NCBI GenBank assembly: GCA_947623455.1
Contig: OX392529.1
Coordinates: 5,766,001 to 5,830,000, forward strand
Reading direction: 5' to 3'
Source: Mimachlamys varia
Lineage: Eukaryota; Mollusca; Bivalvia; Pectinida; Pectinidae
Length of the DNA stretch: 64,000 nucleotides
Position 1 is the first letter of the stretch. Each line of letters opens with the position of its first letter. The notes under the pieces were generated by a model. The model ran no database searches and had not been told where the DNA came from. It saw only the letters and a program-made list of their open reading frames with translations. Of the stretch, positions 36,301 to 51,300 are shown piece after piece. Position numbers and translations under genes: made by a program.

Positions 36301-39300
36301 AAATAGTAGCTCTTACTTCATGGTAGAACCAATTTCAGCTTACAGTCAGTGTTCGGACTGACTGTATTCGGACTGACTGCCCACAACAGGTAGCACATTC
36401 ACCATCCCTCGTGTCGTTAAGTAATTATCAAGAATATGAACTTTTTGTTTCTGCGATTTTATGTGAATATCTGGAATGGAACTTTTTAGGTCGGTGATTG
36501 TAAACGAAAAATATTTAACTTCTTTCGATCAAATTTGTATCTTTAAAATGTTTTTACTATGATGACTAAGCTATGGTATCATGTTATGTAATAAATATTG
36601 TATCTTTTATACTTATCTTGACCATGTGTAAGACGAGCTTTTAAGCTCAACGTGTTATCAAGTATAAATAAAGTCTGCTATTATTCTTATTATGAGACAT
36701 AAAAAGGGGGCACTTTATTTGCATTGCAATGTGTTGACTCTCTGTTTTATATCGAGCTTAACAATTTAATTACACACCTGTAGAAAGAACGATATTTTTG
36801 CTGTAACACTTTTCACGATGTCACAGTTAGGATGTTTAGAATATCTAGGTATCATTGGGGAATATTCGATGAAGCAGGAGACGCTTAATCTTCCGGAACA
36901 CCTGGTCTTATTCTCTTGCGTTTTTTCAATGGTCTGCATGTAAATATTTCCCTCGTCCATATTTTGTTCCTAGTTTAATCGATTTTGGTGCTGGATTATG
37001 GTTTGGTTGACGCTTTGGTATTCTGGGATTTGTTCCCGGTTTGGAAAATTGTCTGTGAAGCTTCAAACTTGTAACTTCCTATATCGAAAATTTTTCCGTT
37101 CTGAGATGTTACGACCCCGCGCTCGCAATCGATAAATAAAAAAGTGGTTCATTTTCGCTTTTTAGAAAGGGAAATATATAGGGGATGGATGGAAGCTGTT
37201 CTTTTTTTTATCTAGAGTGAACGGAAAGTAAGTTTTTTTTTGTAACGTGGTCGAGGTATTTTTTGCCAATGAGTTGCATACCTTCTCTCTTTTTTTTCGG
37301 TGTCTGATAGTCGATTTTTGTGTAATTTAACCGCTTGACGTATCAAGCTGAAATTTGGCAATTATTTTCATTATGGTTTTAGATATTTACTTACATAAAA
37401 AGAACATTTGAAAATTAAGTTTTTATATATTTTTTAAATTATTTACATTTCGCTATATTATCTATATAACGATGGTTATTCTCTTGGCCTCTTGGCCTGT
37501 GGCTCTATCTTAACAATAACAGTTATGTCTTAACAATAACAGCCCTGTATAAACAATAACAGCCCTGTATTAACAATAACAGCCTGTATTATCAATAACA
37601 GTTATGTCTTAACAATAACAGCCCTGTATAAACAATAACAGCCCTGTATTAACAATACCAGCCTGTATTATCAATAAAAGCTCTGTCTTAACAATACCAG
37701 CCCTGTATAAACAATAACAGCCCTGTATTAACAATAACAGCGTGTATCATCAATTACAGCTCTGTCTTAACAATAAGAGCTATATCTAAACAATAACAGT
37801 TTTGTCTTAACAATAAGAGCTATATCTAAACAATAACAGTTTTGTCTTAACAGTAACAGCGCTGTCTTAACAATAACAGTAAAATTTCTCTAACTTAATA
37901 TTTTAACCCGGGAAAGCGATTTGAGTTACCCCTTATTTTTCAATGAGAAAATCCTCACTTTTTACCATTTTTTGCAGATTTAATGCTAAATAACAAAAGT
38001 TTTACAATTAACTTTTTTAATGTTTAGTACATGAAACGAAAATGGGATTCTCCGTCTAAAACTGTCATAAAAAAGGGGGGTTAGCGTGCTTCATTTTTGG
38101 GCCCGTTACTATTTATGTTATTTCACAATTTCGGTTCAAAAATAAAAAGTGCTCCAGTGACACTAAAAATAAGGAAAAATACTAAATATATAATTTTCCC
38201 CTTTGTTGCATAATATTGTTATAATATTGCACATTATAAAGTTGTACAGCAAAACTTAGCTTGCTGCGATAAAAGATGGCGAAACACTGATGTTTTTAAG
38301 AGATCAATCCAGCATCAAAAGGGGATATTTTGGCCTTTCGCGAAGTGCAAAATATACACAGACAAACGCATTTTCAAAATGGCCGCCGAATTGGTTTTTC
38401 ATTTTTAAAAATTCATGTGGAAAAAGTTCTACAAGCAACAGACACTTATATTTTGACACAATTTTCAGATGCATATACGTTAGATAAAAATTTCTTCAAT
38501 ATAATGTAAAATGTTTAAATGAGATTAAAACGAGACTTGAACGTGACTGAAACCTCAGAAGAATACATCCTTAACGATAATCTTACAAAACATCAAGTCT
38601 ATGTTGGAATTCTTTTTAGTCCCCGAGGTTTGCTGGAGCCTCCACATGTTCGAAGAAGACGATTTGAAATTGTACAGAACTAGTTTAATTTTTTTCTCCT
38701 AAATTCATATTTAAAGGGGTTTTACGCACCTGACCCCTCTGCTTCAACATTAGTTTAGAAATTTTGGATTCCCACTTTTTGGCCCCTAGCATAACTGAAG
38801 AGTACTACAAGGACGAAACAACTGTATGATGCAGTTTAACTAATGTTTTCGGCAAACTGTATCTATTACTAAATTTAAAAGGTGCAGCATATGTGAGTGT
38901 TACGCCATCTTTGATATGTTTTGCATAAATAAAACAAATACTTCTAGAAGTAACTTTAGCTAACCTTCTGTAACAGAACAAGAAGATACAAAAATCAGCT
39001 ACAAAAACAGATATTCGAGCTTTTAATAAATGACATTTTAAATTACACCGTTAGAGTCAACCTCAGTAACTTGTTGTGTCCCGGTAGTGTCAATCACTTT
39101 ATAACGTATATTTTTCAATACAAGATACATTTACTGTATTAAACAAATGAACACAATATATTAGCACCATCCCTCTTCTCACTGTTCCCGGAAGACTTGT
39201 TGGCGTGAAAGAGTAAAGTCTCTCCTCTTGTGGCTTACATCTTAGTCCATATATCACAGTCCTCTTAAGCTAGATTAAACCAGAACACATCAAAAGCCAG

Positions 39301-42300
39301 CGTCAGTCAATAAGTGAAAGTCGGGTTTACTTACACTGACTAAGTCAACACTGGCTCGGCTGTGGTGACGAGAGGCCGACAGGTATGTGGATATCTACCT
39401 AATTAGCATGTCCCCATGAGGGCTCTGGGCCGGTCCCGGGTGACAGTGGAGTAGACAAAGGGACGAACGGGGTACAACAAGACCCGCTCCCATTCAGTTG
39501 TCAAACAGGATTTGTTTATGACCGGTGAATAATCCAATTAAATACAGCTTATCATAGAGGCTTTGTTGATTTTAAAGTAGAATCATACGTTTTCCTCTTG
39601 TGCATAATCACTTCTCCATACTATGTTGTTGATTCTTTGTTTTATGGTAACATTTCCTAATGGTGGTTCTCATATAGATGTATGAAATTTCAAATGTTGG
39701 TTTCCTTTAACATAAATGTCTCATATAACTAAAACTGGAACATCTAGAACAATCTGTTAATAGGATTTTTTTTTCGAAAGAAGAAGTATTCTTCGGAAAT
39801 GGTTAAACGATATTCAGCAATGATTTAATTATGTGCTATATGTTTCTCAGAATGTCATCAACACGTTGAAAGTATGTCAAACTGACACATTCTCAGCGTT
39901 CCTGTAAGAGATAAGGTTGGTGCTCATTGCCAGACAAGCATATACACTTATTGTTTTTAAATGTATGAGAAGAAGATCGGAAAAATACCTGTTTAATTGC
40001 TTACCTGTAATGTAAAATATGTACCATTATTTCTGGTAAGAAAGAATAAGTCGTTGGCGTTGCCAAATACGTACCACTAGCAACCAGTGGACATGATTCA
40101 GATACCTGGCTAAAGGTCAGCAGTGCTGTAATGACAAAAGGTCTGTAACTTTAATCGAGGACGGATATTATTGGTGACTACGGCCGGTCACAACTGTCAA
40201 ATCCATCCTCTTCAGAAAGCAGCATGAGAATGTCAAAGTTCTTTAAAGAATGGACAACACGGCGTTGCATTATGTAGTGTTAATACATCAAACATCGTAT
40301 AGCTATACAATCGTAAAAAATGTTAATACACTAAAAATCATATGGCTATACAATCGTATAAAATGTTAATACACTAAAAATTATATGGCTATACAATCGT
40401 ATAAAATGTTAATACACCAAACATCATATGGCTATACACCAAACATCATATGGCTATACACCAAACATCATATGGCTATACACCAAACATCATATGGCTA
40501 TACACCAAACATCATATGGCTATACAATCGTACAAAATGTTCCCTGTAACTGTCCCGTGATGTTGTGTGTACTGCTGCTGTTTATTAAAGTACTTTCCAT
40601 TCCTTTGCTTCAGTTTCACGACGGCCTCCCAGAAGATCATCTGACACATTACTTTGGAACAAAGGAAAGACACAAAGGTAAGAGTAGTATGCCCGTTGAT
40701 ATAACTAGGTAAGAACTGTTCTCGTTGATATAACTAGGTAGGACATGTCTTTCCCCTCCAAAGCACATTAAGTGTATAAAGCCAACACATCAAATGTTCG
40801 TTCTTGGTTTAAGTCAGAAATTCACCCACAAATACGACTCTAACTGATGTCAATCGGTTCCCCCCTTTAGAGCAAGTCTGACAGGAACAATTTGATACGG
40901 AACTGTTGTTACCTCAGGACCATATTTGTTACCTCAAAGGCCATATTCGTTACCGAAAAGGCCATATTCGTTACCTCAAAGGCCATATTCGTTAAAGAAT
41001 CACTGTTCTTCTGATGTCATATTCATCAAAAACACGGAAATAACAACAACAACAAACTGGGTACCAATACCGAGAATACCAAAGCGTCAAGAAAACCATA
41101 ATTCAAATCCCACAATCGCTTAAACTAGTTGCAAAATTCAACGAAGGAAAGCTTTTCATTGAGAACTTTGAAAGTACAAGAGAAAACATCAGAATAGTAA
41201 GAAATATGGAATAAAGATAGGTTTAATAAACATTAGCAGTAGTTTTATATAATTATATAGATGGAGTCAGTGTTATGTGACGGAAACAGATAAATGTAAA
41301 ATCCGGAGATGTCGTCCTTCTAGACAGACCATCTGTGGTATCGAAAGCATGCTTGCCAATTATTGGCATAATTGAGGTCAACTATCAAATATTTGGTTAG
41401 CTGTTTCATAGAAAGAAAGGATGCCCTAAATGATCGATGTCGACTGCTGACAAACAAACTAACAATGCAAGGATTCGAGAGACATAGGTTGATCTGAACT
41501 ATGGGCAAGTTTTATGGTCGCCATCTTAGTCTCATTGAAAAAATTAAGTGATTTTTTTAGTATGCCCATAAGTGTGTTTACTTGTTGTGATTGACAATAC
41601 TGACTCGGTTCTCATTTTGAGGACTTGATATTTACTTTAATGTGACCAAGATCTAAATGGCGGGTGTCGTCGATGAAGCAGATGACGCTTACACTTCCAG
41701 AACACCTGGTCTTATTTTCTTGTACTTTTACAAAGGGGATCCATGTAAATCTTTCCTTTGTTCATAGTTTGCCCCTAGTTTAATCGATTTTTAGTTCCGA
41801 TGATGGTTTTTGTTACAGCTTCGGTATTCTCTGTTTTATTTACGTTACAAACATAGATTATAAGAAAATATGTTTTGTTTCAGTTTTAAGTTTCGGGTGT
41901 TTATAGTGATACAAGCAGGTAAAATATGTATAACACTTTGTAATCTCAATTTCAGTGCCAAACTACGAGATTACCAGTCCGACAGATGTGACGTCACAAA
42001 GGGTTTCGTCGTCCGGACCGCAATATATCATAAAAGCATTCAACAACAGCTACCATATAGTTCTACAGAGAAACGAGCATCTTATAGCGCCAGGTAATTA
42101 ATATAATTGTGACGTCAAATAACACCATGCTACTAATGTTAAAGTGACGTCATATATCGTCTAGCAACTAATGTTAATGTGACGTCATGTATATATCGTC
42201 TGGCAACTAGGTCTAATGTAAACAGGATGCCATAAAGCGCCGTATTACCAATGTTAAAAGGACATCACATATCGCCGTAAAAATGTTGTAAACAATCTCC

Positions 42301-45300
42301 AACCAGTCCAGTAAAATAATGTTTACCGTAAAAGTCAATATTTTCGCGCGTAGAATTTTCCGCTTAGACAACCTCCAAACTATTCGCGAATTGGAAATTT
42401 TCGCGCTGTAGTCATGCTGATTTGCAATGTGTACTTGTATAACTATGATGCACTGTAGAGTTGAGTAGGGAATGGTGTTCGCGTGTGGATATATTCGCGG
42501 AGATTTAATACAAGCGAAATAAGCGGAAATTCCAACTCTGCGAAAAATTCCACTTGTACAGTATGCCAACCGTATAGCGAACATGAACATGATACTCCGC
42601 ATTTATATGGAGCTCTCCGATAGGTAGAGGTATCTATGTAAACCGAAATGCTTTATGAATAAGTTGATGATTCACATTGTTTTGCATTACACTAGAATCT
42701 ATTACGTCGTTTTCAAGAATAAACACATGGTTGATATATTACATACTGGTCTATGACGTCCCAGGCTTTGATCAGGTCGTCATTTGTATACTTACCTTGA
42801 TGAGGCAATGAAGTCGTTATCCTAATTATGCTCCAGGGTTCACTCCACGTACTTTCGTCTATACTTAAATATTGGGGATATTGTCACAACTTTTAAAATG
42901 ATGACGAATAAACTGTTGGCCAAATATCCTATGAATGCCATCCATGATTCTGCTTGATCAAGAGTTTTTTCAATCTAAAATTGTGTAATAAAAGCCATTC
43001 TTGTCAAGTATAACTTTTTTTAAAAAAATACCGTTTGGTTGTTATGTGTTGTGTGTGATATTATATTTTCTTTCTGTTCGTGTACAGGTTGTGTTGTCCT
43101 GACGAAGCAGGGAAATGGTACTGGTGAGATCACATCATGTCATCAGGGGGACCAACATTGTTATTACCATGGTTACGTGGCCAACCAGAACAACTCCTCT
43201 GTAGCTGTCAGCACGTGTACAGGCGTGGTAAGTTGAAATCAAAATCTTGCCAAAGCTTTTCATGTCACATTACATATCGACGATGTATTGTCTATAAACA
43301 ACAAGAAGCTGACCACATCGATCGTACATACCCTTCTGAACTTTAAATAAAGGTTCTACATCAGCTGCTTACCCCGAGCTCTACTTAAATTACGACCAAC
43401 ATGGACAGCTTACTACTAAGCTATACGATAAAGGTGACGATTTCAATTTTCCTATCGTTAACTTATCATTTCTTGATAGTAACATTCCTGCATCTCCACT
43501 CTATGGTGTTTATATGTCGCAGTTGATTCGTTATTCTCGGGTTTGCTCTAAAACTCGAGATTTCAGTGATAGATGTCGACTACTGACAAACAAACTTACG
43601 GCACATGGATTCGGGAGATGCAGATTGATCGAAACTATGAGCAATTTTTATAGTCGCCATCTTTGTCTCATAGAGAAACATTCTGTATCTTTGTATAATG
43701 TGATGATTGACGTTTTTTTAGTATGCTCATTAGTGTGCTTACTTGTTGTGATTGACAATGATGACTCAGTTCTCACTTTGAGGACTAAGTTTACTTGGAT
43801 GTGACCAAGATTTGCATGGCGGGCGTCTTCAACGAAGCAGAAGACGCTTAATTTTTCGGAACACCTGGTCTTATTCTCTTGTACTTTTACAAGGGTCTCC
43901 ATGTGAATCTTTCCTCTGCTTATATTTTACCATATTTTAATCGATTTTGAGTTCGGACTATGGTTTTGCTGACGTTTCGGTATTCTCTGATTGGTTTGGT
44001 ACATATACGGGTAGTGTAAGAAGCGTGGATTGACTTTAGTCAGAGGACCAGTCTTTGTGGTAGTACATGTGTACGAGGAGTATAAGTAGTGTGATAACAG
44101 TGGATGATTACGTGTTGATGAGTGGTCAGTTGTATGATTCGGTTGAGATGTAATTTGTTGTATCTTTTAACATTTCAGCATGGACTAATCCAGCTACTTG
44201 ACCATGACCTTGTGATCCAGCCCGTCAGACAGGAGCATGTTGGTCGCGTACGGCGGAGTGGGTATGTGGGGCTGCCTCACCTGGTATACAGGAGACGAAG
44301 ATCCCCTACCAGCACGTGTGGTACCTCGGGTAGGCTTTAGTCAGTTAGAGAAACTATTTATTGTCCATTTAATGTTCACATAGAAACACGCGAAATCCTG
44401 ACAAAGTTATTAATGAACCATTAGTCAATTGTAATGAATTCAATTTTCATGTCAAACGCAGAGACCCCATTTCAACCAGTCACTGCCAGGAGGATCAAAC
44501 GAACGGCTGGTGGTCCTCACTACATGGAACTCCGTATTGTCATGGCCCCAGACGCTACCAGATACCATGGCACCGATGCCCGCCGATACGCCCTGGCCTC
44601 GGTCAACATTGTAAGCCATACAACTTGACCCTTTTAACAATAACATCACAATCAATTATGACACTGATTTAGCGATGGCAATAGTAGTTAGAAGATACTA
44701 TTGGAGTGGACTACTAGCAGAGCAAATTGGAAAAAAAAATATATATATAAGTTAAGGCTTAAGGATTCAATGCATTTACCAATGGGTATTCGAACAGATT
44801 GTCATAGACACGCAACAAATTAGAAAAAAACATTGATTGGTTTTCTGGATCATGAAGCAAGTCATTTTCACAAATAGGATATAAACATTGTTAACAGACA
44901 CAGGTTACGTGATCAGATGTTCAACATGTCATTTTTACACAGAGCTAATATAGATCCTCAATGTTGTCTAATACCATGTTGATCGACAATTCAATAGGAC
45001 CTGATGTCAATTAAGAAACTGGACCAACAATCTGAATTCCAATATATCTGATTGTATTGTTATTACTGCCCTGTGTGTGTTTATGTAAATCTCTTATTGG
45101 TTATTGTCTACTTCCTCCATTGTAGTCTGTATTCTAATCAAAAGCAAATTCTCATCAACTTCATTTTAGTCTTGATTATACTAATGCATTATATTCGTAT
45201 TTCTTTATTGATGTAAAAGACTCGATATCAATATGAAAAGAAGTACTCAGGAGAAGTTTCACATGTTCATTAGAGTGATTTTGCCAGACTTATTTGCTGT

Positions 45301-48300
45301 TTAGGAAAGATACCTGTACTGTTTACAATTAGCATTTGTCTTATGTCTTTGTAATTCAGTATCTGTATCAACAATCACCAAAAATACTGATATTAACATG
45401 CAATTAGCAATTTAAATATAATATTTACATATGTTTTACCTTTCCATAATATGACGTGTGTAACTGTTAATTACGGCAAGAAGAGTGCAATCATGGACTT
45501 TGCCGGTTGCCCAATAAATATTCTGAAATAAAATTTGCGTCCGGAACAGCTGTTCTTATTTTTTGTACTTTTACAAGGGTCTCAATGTCAAAAGTTCCTT
45601 TGTTCATATTGTGCCCCCAGTTTTATCGATTTTGAGTTTTATCGGTTATTTCTAACAAGTTTGCTTAAAACACATTGATGCTAATTACCTGTATGTAACT
45701 ACCTACAGGCAGCCCAGCGGTTTATGGACCCGACCCTGGGACACGAGGTACGGACGGCCGTGGTTCAGGTGCTACTACTACAGGATGACCAGCCTGGACT
45801 CTCATTACTGACCGACTCAGAACAACTCCTAAACAACTTCTGTTTCTGGCACGAGAAGCGACAACCATCCTCGGAGGCCGACGATCGATACGCTGATGGA
45901 GCTCTGCTTATCACCAAGTAAGTATCCCCGAGGTTTGCTGTAACCCGCAGGCCATGTTTCATTCGAATGATTATTGCATTATAGCTCTAGTTCACCTTCC
46001 CACCGTGGACATTTATTTCGTTTTGTCTCCTTAGTTGCCTTGTAGGCTTCACATGTAAGGTCCTTGCTTAGCATCACCGACGAGTCCAAGGAGGACGAAA
46101 CAGCTGTATTGTGAAGTTTCTTATTCTAAATGATAATAGTGTGATGATTGTGTGTGTCGTGTTATACTTTGACATGTATGAGACAGACGGCAAATGTATT
46201 TCATTTCAACAAATTTTATTCATTTTGATGGTACAATGAATGGGATTGAACAACAGGCTGGGCCTATATCAGTTCTCTCCCGCATGCGTTGGTATTATAT
46301 TGCTGTTTAAGTAATACACTTTTTATTAATAGATTGAAAGTTTAAGGTTGAAATAAACAAATACAACATATATAAACAAATCAAGCAAATGTATCACTTA
46401 CGCATTTGAAATAAAATGATTATCAATTTTGAAAGCACGTTTTATCTTTAAAATAAAAATTATCAGTATATAAATGTTCACCAATACTTTTGTTTAATTT
46501 TTTTTTATGATAACAAATAAAAGATCTCATTGTAAAGTGTGATATAACATTCAGGTTGGACCTGGAGTACAAAGGAGACCCGGAGAACCTGGGATTGGGA
46601 CACATTGGAGGCATGTGTCGGAGGAACTACAGGTGCTCGGTTAATGAAGACAACGGACTCGATCTGGGGCTGACTATTGCCCACGAAACAGGGCATATGT
46701 AAGTTAGACAAAATAGAGAATACCGAAGCGGTAACAAAATCTTCTGTCTTCTGCTTCATCGACAAGACCCGCGATGTAGATCTTGGTCACATCCATGTAA
46801 ACATCAGGTCGTGAAAATGAGAACCCAGTTTCATTGTCAATCACAACAAGAGAAAAAGATGGCGACCCTAAAGCTTGCCCGTAGTTCTGATCAACATATA
46901 TCTCTCGAATCCTTGTGTAAGTTAACCAGGTCCGCGATCTGGGACTGACTATTACCCATCAAATAACATTTTTACAAACATGCACTGGAATGTATTTCTG
47001 CCAACGTAGCCTACTGTATCCATCTTCCTTTATGTAACATTCAATTTATCGCCAAAACCATTCACAAAACCTAGATTATACTTTATACAATTTGTTAAAA
47101 TATGTTTTATGCATAACTCATGTAAGTGCTGAAGCCACATCCGTTTAAACCTACCAAAGACTTTGTTTTCTTGGCAGGCTGGGTATGGGACATGACGGTG
47201 ACAGTAACGCGTGTACCCCCGGGATCAACATCATGTCCGGGACAGGGGCCAATGGTCACCCCTCCATCAAGTGGTCTACCTGCAGTAAGGAATCCCTCAC
47301 GAAATTCCTCAGGTATGTATATCAGCCTTAATGAATCAACGTCGATAGGATCCTAGGTCTGTTACCCCTCCCTATCTCCTCAGGTCTGTATATCAGCCTT
47401 AATGAATCACCGTCAATAGGACCTAGGTCTGTTACCCATCCCTGTCTCCTCAGGTCGGTATATCAGCCTTAATGAATCACCGTCAATAGGACCCAGGTCT
47501 GTTACCCCTCCCTATCTCCTCAGGTCTGTATATCAGCCTTAATGAATCACCGTCGATAGGATCCAGGTCTGTTACCCATCCTTATCTCCTCAGGTCTGTC
47601 TATCAGCCTTAATGAATCACCGTCAATAGGATCCTAGGTCTGTTACCCCTCCCTATCTCCTCAGGTCTGTATATCAGCCTTAATGAATCACCGTCAATAG
47701 GACCCAGGTCTGTTACCCATCCCTATCTCCTCAGGTCTGTATATCAGCCTTAATGAATCACCGTCAATAGGACCTAGGTCTGTTACCCATCCCTATCTCC
47801 TCAGGTCTGTATATCAGCCTTAATGAATCACCGTCAATAGGACCCTAGGTCTGTTACCCCTCCCTGTCTCCTCAGGTCTGTATATCAGCCTTAATGAATC
47901 ACCGTCGATAGGATCCTAGGTATGTTACCCCTCCCTGTCGCCTAAGGTCTGTATATCAGCCTTAATGAATCAACGTCGATAGGATCCTAGGTCTGTTACC
48001 CCTCCCTGTCTCCTCAGGTCTGTATATCAGCCTTAATGAATCACCGTCAATAGGATCCTAGGTCTGTTACCCCTCCCTGTCTCCTCAGGTCTGTATATCA
48101 GCCTAAATGAATCACCGTCGATAGGATCCTAGGTCTGTTACCCATCCCTATCTCCTCAGGTCTGTATATCAGCCTCAATGAATCAACGTCGATAGGATCC
48201 TAGGTCTGTTACCCCTCCCTATCTCCTCAGGTCTGTATATCAGCCTTAATGAATCACCGTCGATAGGATCCTAGGTCTGTTACCCCTCCCTATCTCCTCA

Positions 48301-51300
48301 GGTCTGTATATCAGCCTCAATGAATCAACGTCGATAGGATCCTAGGTCTGTTACCCCTCCCTGTCTCCTCAGGTCTGTATATCAGCCTTAATGAATCACC
48401 GTCAATAGGATCCTAGGTCTGTTACCCATCCCTATTTCCTCAGGTCTGTATATCAGCCTCAATGAATCAACGTCGATAGGATCCTAGGTCTGTTACCCAT
48501 CCCTGTCTCCTCAGGTCTGTATATCAGCCTTAATGAATCAACGTCAATAGGATCCTAGGTCTGTTACCCATCCCTATCTCCTCAGGTCTGTATATCAGCC
48601 TCAATGAATCAACGTCGATAGGATCCTAGGTCTGTTACCCCTCCCTATCTCCTCAGGTCTGTATATCAGCCTTAATGAATCACTGTCAATAGGATCCTAG
48701 GTCTGTTACCCCTCCCTATCTCCTCAGGTCTGTATATCAGCCTTAATGAATCACCGTCGATAGGATCCTAGGTCTGTTACCCCTCCCTATCTCCTCAGGT
48801 CTGTATATCAGCCTCAATGAATCAACGTCGATAGGATCCTAGGTCTGTTACCCATCCCTGTCTCCTCAGGTCTGTATATCAGCCTTAATGAATCAACGTC
48901 AATAGGATCCTAGGTCTGTTACCCATCCCTATTTCCTCAGGTCTGTATATCAGCCTCAATGAATCAACGTCGATAGGATCCTAGGTCTGTTACCCATCCC
49001 TGTCTCCTCAGGTCTGTATATCAGCCTTAATGAATCAACGTCGATAGGATCCTAGGTCTGTTACCCATCCCTATCTCCTCAGGTCTGTATATCAGCCTTA
49101 ATGAATCCCCGTCGATAGGATCCTAGGTCTGTTACTCATCCCTATCTCCTCAGGTCTGTATATCAGCCTTAATGAATCAACGTCAATAGGACCCAGGTCT
49201 GTTACCTCTCCCTATCTCCTCAGGTCTGTATATCAGCCTTAATGAATCAACGTCGATAGGATCCTAGGTCTGTTACCCATCCCTGTCTCCTCAGATCTGT
49301 ATATCAGCCTTAATGAATCACCGTCGATAGGATCCTAGGTCTGTTTCCCATCCTTGTCTCCTCAGGTCTGTATATCAGCCTTAATGAATCACCGTCAATA
49401 GGACCTAGGTCTGTTACCCCTCCCTATCTCCCCAGGTCTGTATATCAGCCTTAATGAATCACCGTCAATAGGACCCAGGTCTGTTACCCCTCCCCATCTC
49501 CCCAGGTCTGTATATCAGCCTTAATGAATCACCGTCAATAGGACCTAGGTCTGTTACCCCTCCCTGTCTCCTCAGGTCTGTATATCAGCCTTAATGAATC
49601 AACGTCGATAGGATCTTAGGTCTGTTACCCCTCCCTATCTACTCAGGTCTGTATATCAGCCTTAATGAATCAACGTCGATAGGATCCTAGGTATGTTACC
49701 CCTCCCTGTCTCCTCAGGTCTGTATATCAGCCTTAATGAATCACCGTCGATAGGATCCTAGGTCTGTTACCCATCCCTATCTCCCCAGGTCTGTATATCA
49801 GCCTTAATGAATCACCGTCGATAGGATCCTAGGTCTGTTACCCCTCCCTATCTCCTCAGGTCTGTATATCAGCCTTAATGAATCACCGTCGATAGGATCC
49901 TAGGTCTGTTACCCATCCCTATCTCCCCAGGTCTGTATATCAGCCTTAATGAATCACCGTCGATAGGATCCTAGGTCTGTTACCCCTCCCTATCTCCTCA
50001 GGTCTGTATATCAGCCTTAATGAATCACCGTCGATAGGATCCTAGGTCTGTTACCCCTCCCTATCTCCTCAGGTCTGTATATCAGCCTTAATGAATCACC
50101 GTCGATAGGATCCTAGGTCTGTTACCCCTCCCTATCTCCTCAGGTCTGTATATCAGCCTTAATGAATCACCGTCGATAGGATCCTAGGTCTGTTACCCCT
50201 CCCTATCTCCTCAGGTCTGTATATCAGCCTTAATGAATCACCGTCGATAGGATCCTAGGTCTGTTACCCATCCCTATCTCCCCAGGTCTGTATATCAGCC
50301 TTAATGAATCACCGTCGATAGGATCCTAGGTCTACCTTGTTGTTCCCCTCCCTATCTCCTCAGTCGTCTCCTACACTCCACATTCACTGACGAGATCCTA
50401 GTTCTAGTACTCCTCCCTATCTGGATCTGGATCTGTCCGTCAGTTTGTCTTCTCAGTCGTCCCCTACGCTCCACATTCACTGACGAGATCTAAAAGGACA
50501 AAACAGCCGTATGGTGCAGTTTAATTCATTATTTCTCTCGGCTGTATAATATTCAAAATCATAAAAGTTCATGTCTCGTGTGTGTCTCTTGTACAATCAA
50601 ATATCACTCGCAGCAGACTAACGCCCATTCCTCAAACAGAAACAACAAATAGTAAAACGACCTCAACTAGATAATTGTGATTTCCTGTGGAAACACATGA
50701 AATAAAGAAACGTTCATATAGCTCGAGCTAGTTAAACCTGTCAAGTCACTATAACGGATACAGAAAGTTTACCTGTCAGGTCACTATAACGGATACAGAA
50801 AGATTACATGTCAGGTCACTATAACGGATACAGAAAGTTTACCTGTCAGGTCACTATAACGGTTACAGAAAGTTTACCTGTCAGGTCACTATAACGGATA
50901 CAGAAAGTTTACATGTCAGGTCACTATAACGGATACAAAAAGATTACTTGACAGGTCACTATAACGGATACAGAAAGTTTACCTCTCAGGTCACTATAAC
51001 GGTTACAGAAAGTTTACCTGTCAGGTCACTATAACGGATACAAAAAGATTACTTGACAGGTCACTATAACGGATACAGAAAGTTTACCTGTCAGGTCACT
51101 ATAACGGTTACAGAAAGTTTACCTGTCAGGTCACTATAACGGATACAGGAAGTTTACCTGTCAGGTCACTATAACGGTTACAGAAAGTTTACCTGTCAGG
51201 TCACTATAACGGATACAGAAAGTTTACCTGTCAGGTCACTATAACGGATACAGAAAGTTTACCTGTCAGGTCACTATAACGGATACAGAACGTTTACCTG

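Noticed and set aside
40428..40712. 94-codon ORF including ADAMTS exon 2
   Set aside because: Its first half is a 22-bp tandem array; only 40614-40677 fits the propeptide and splice signals, and in a different context.
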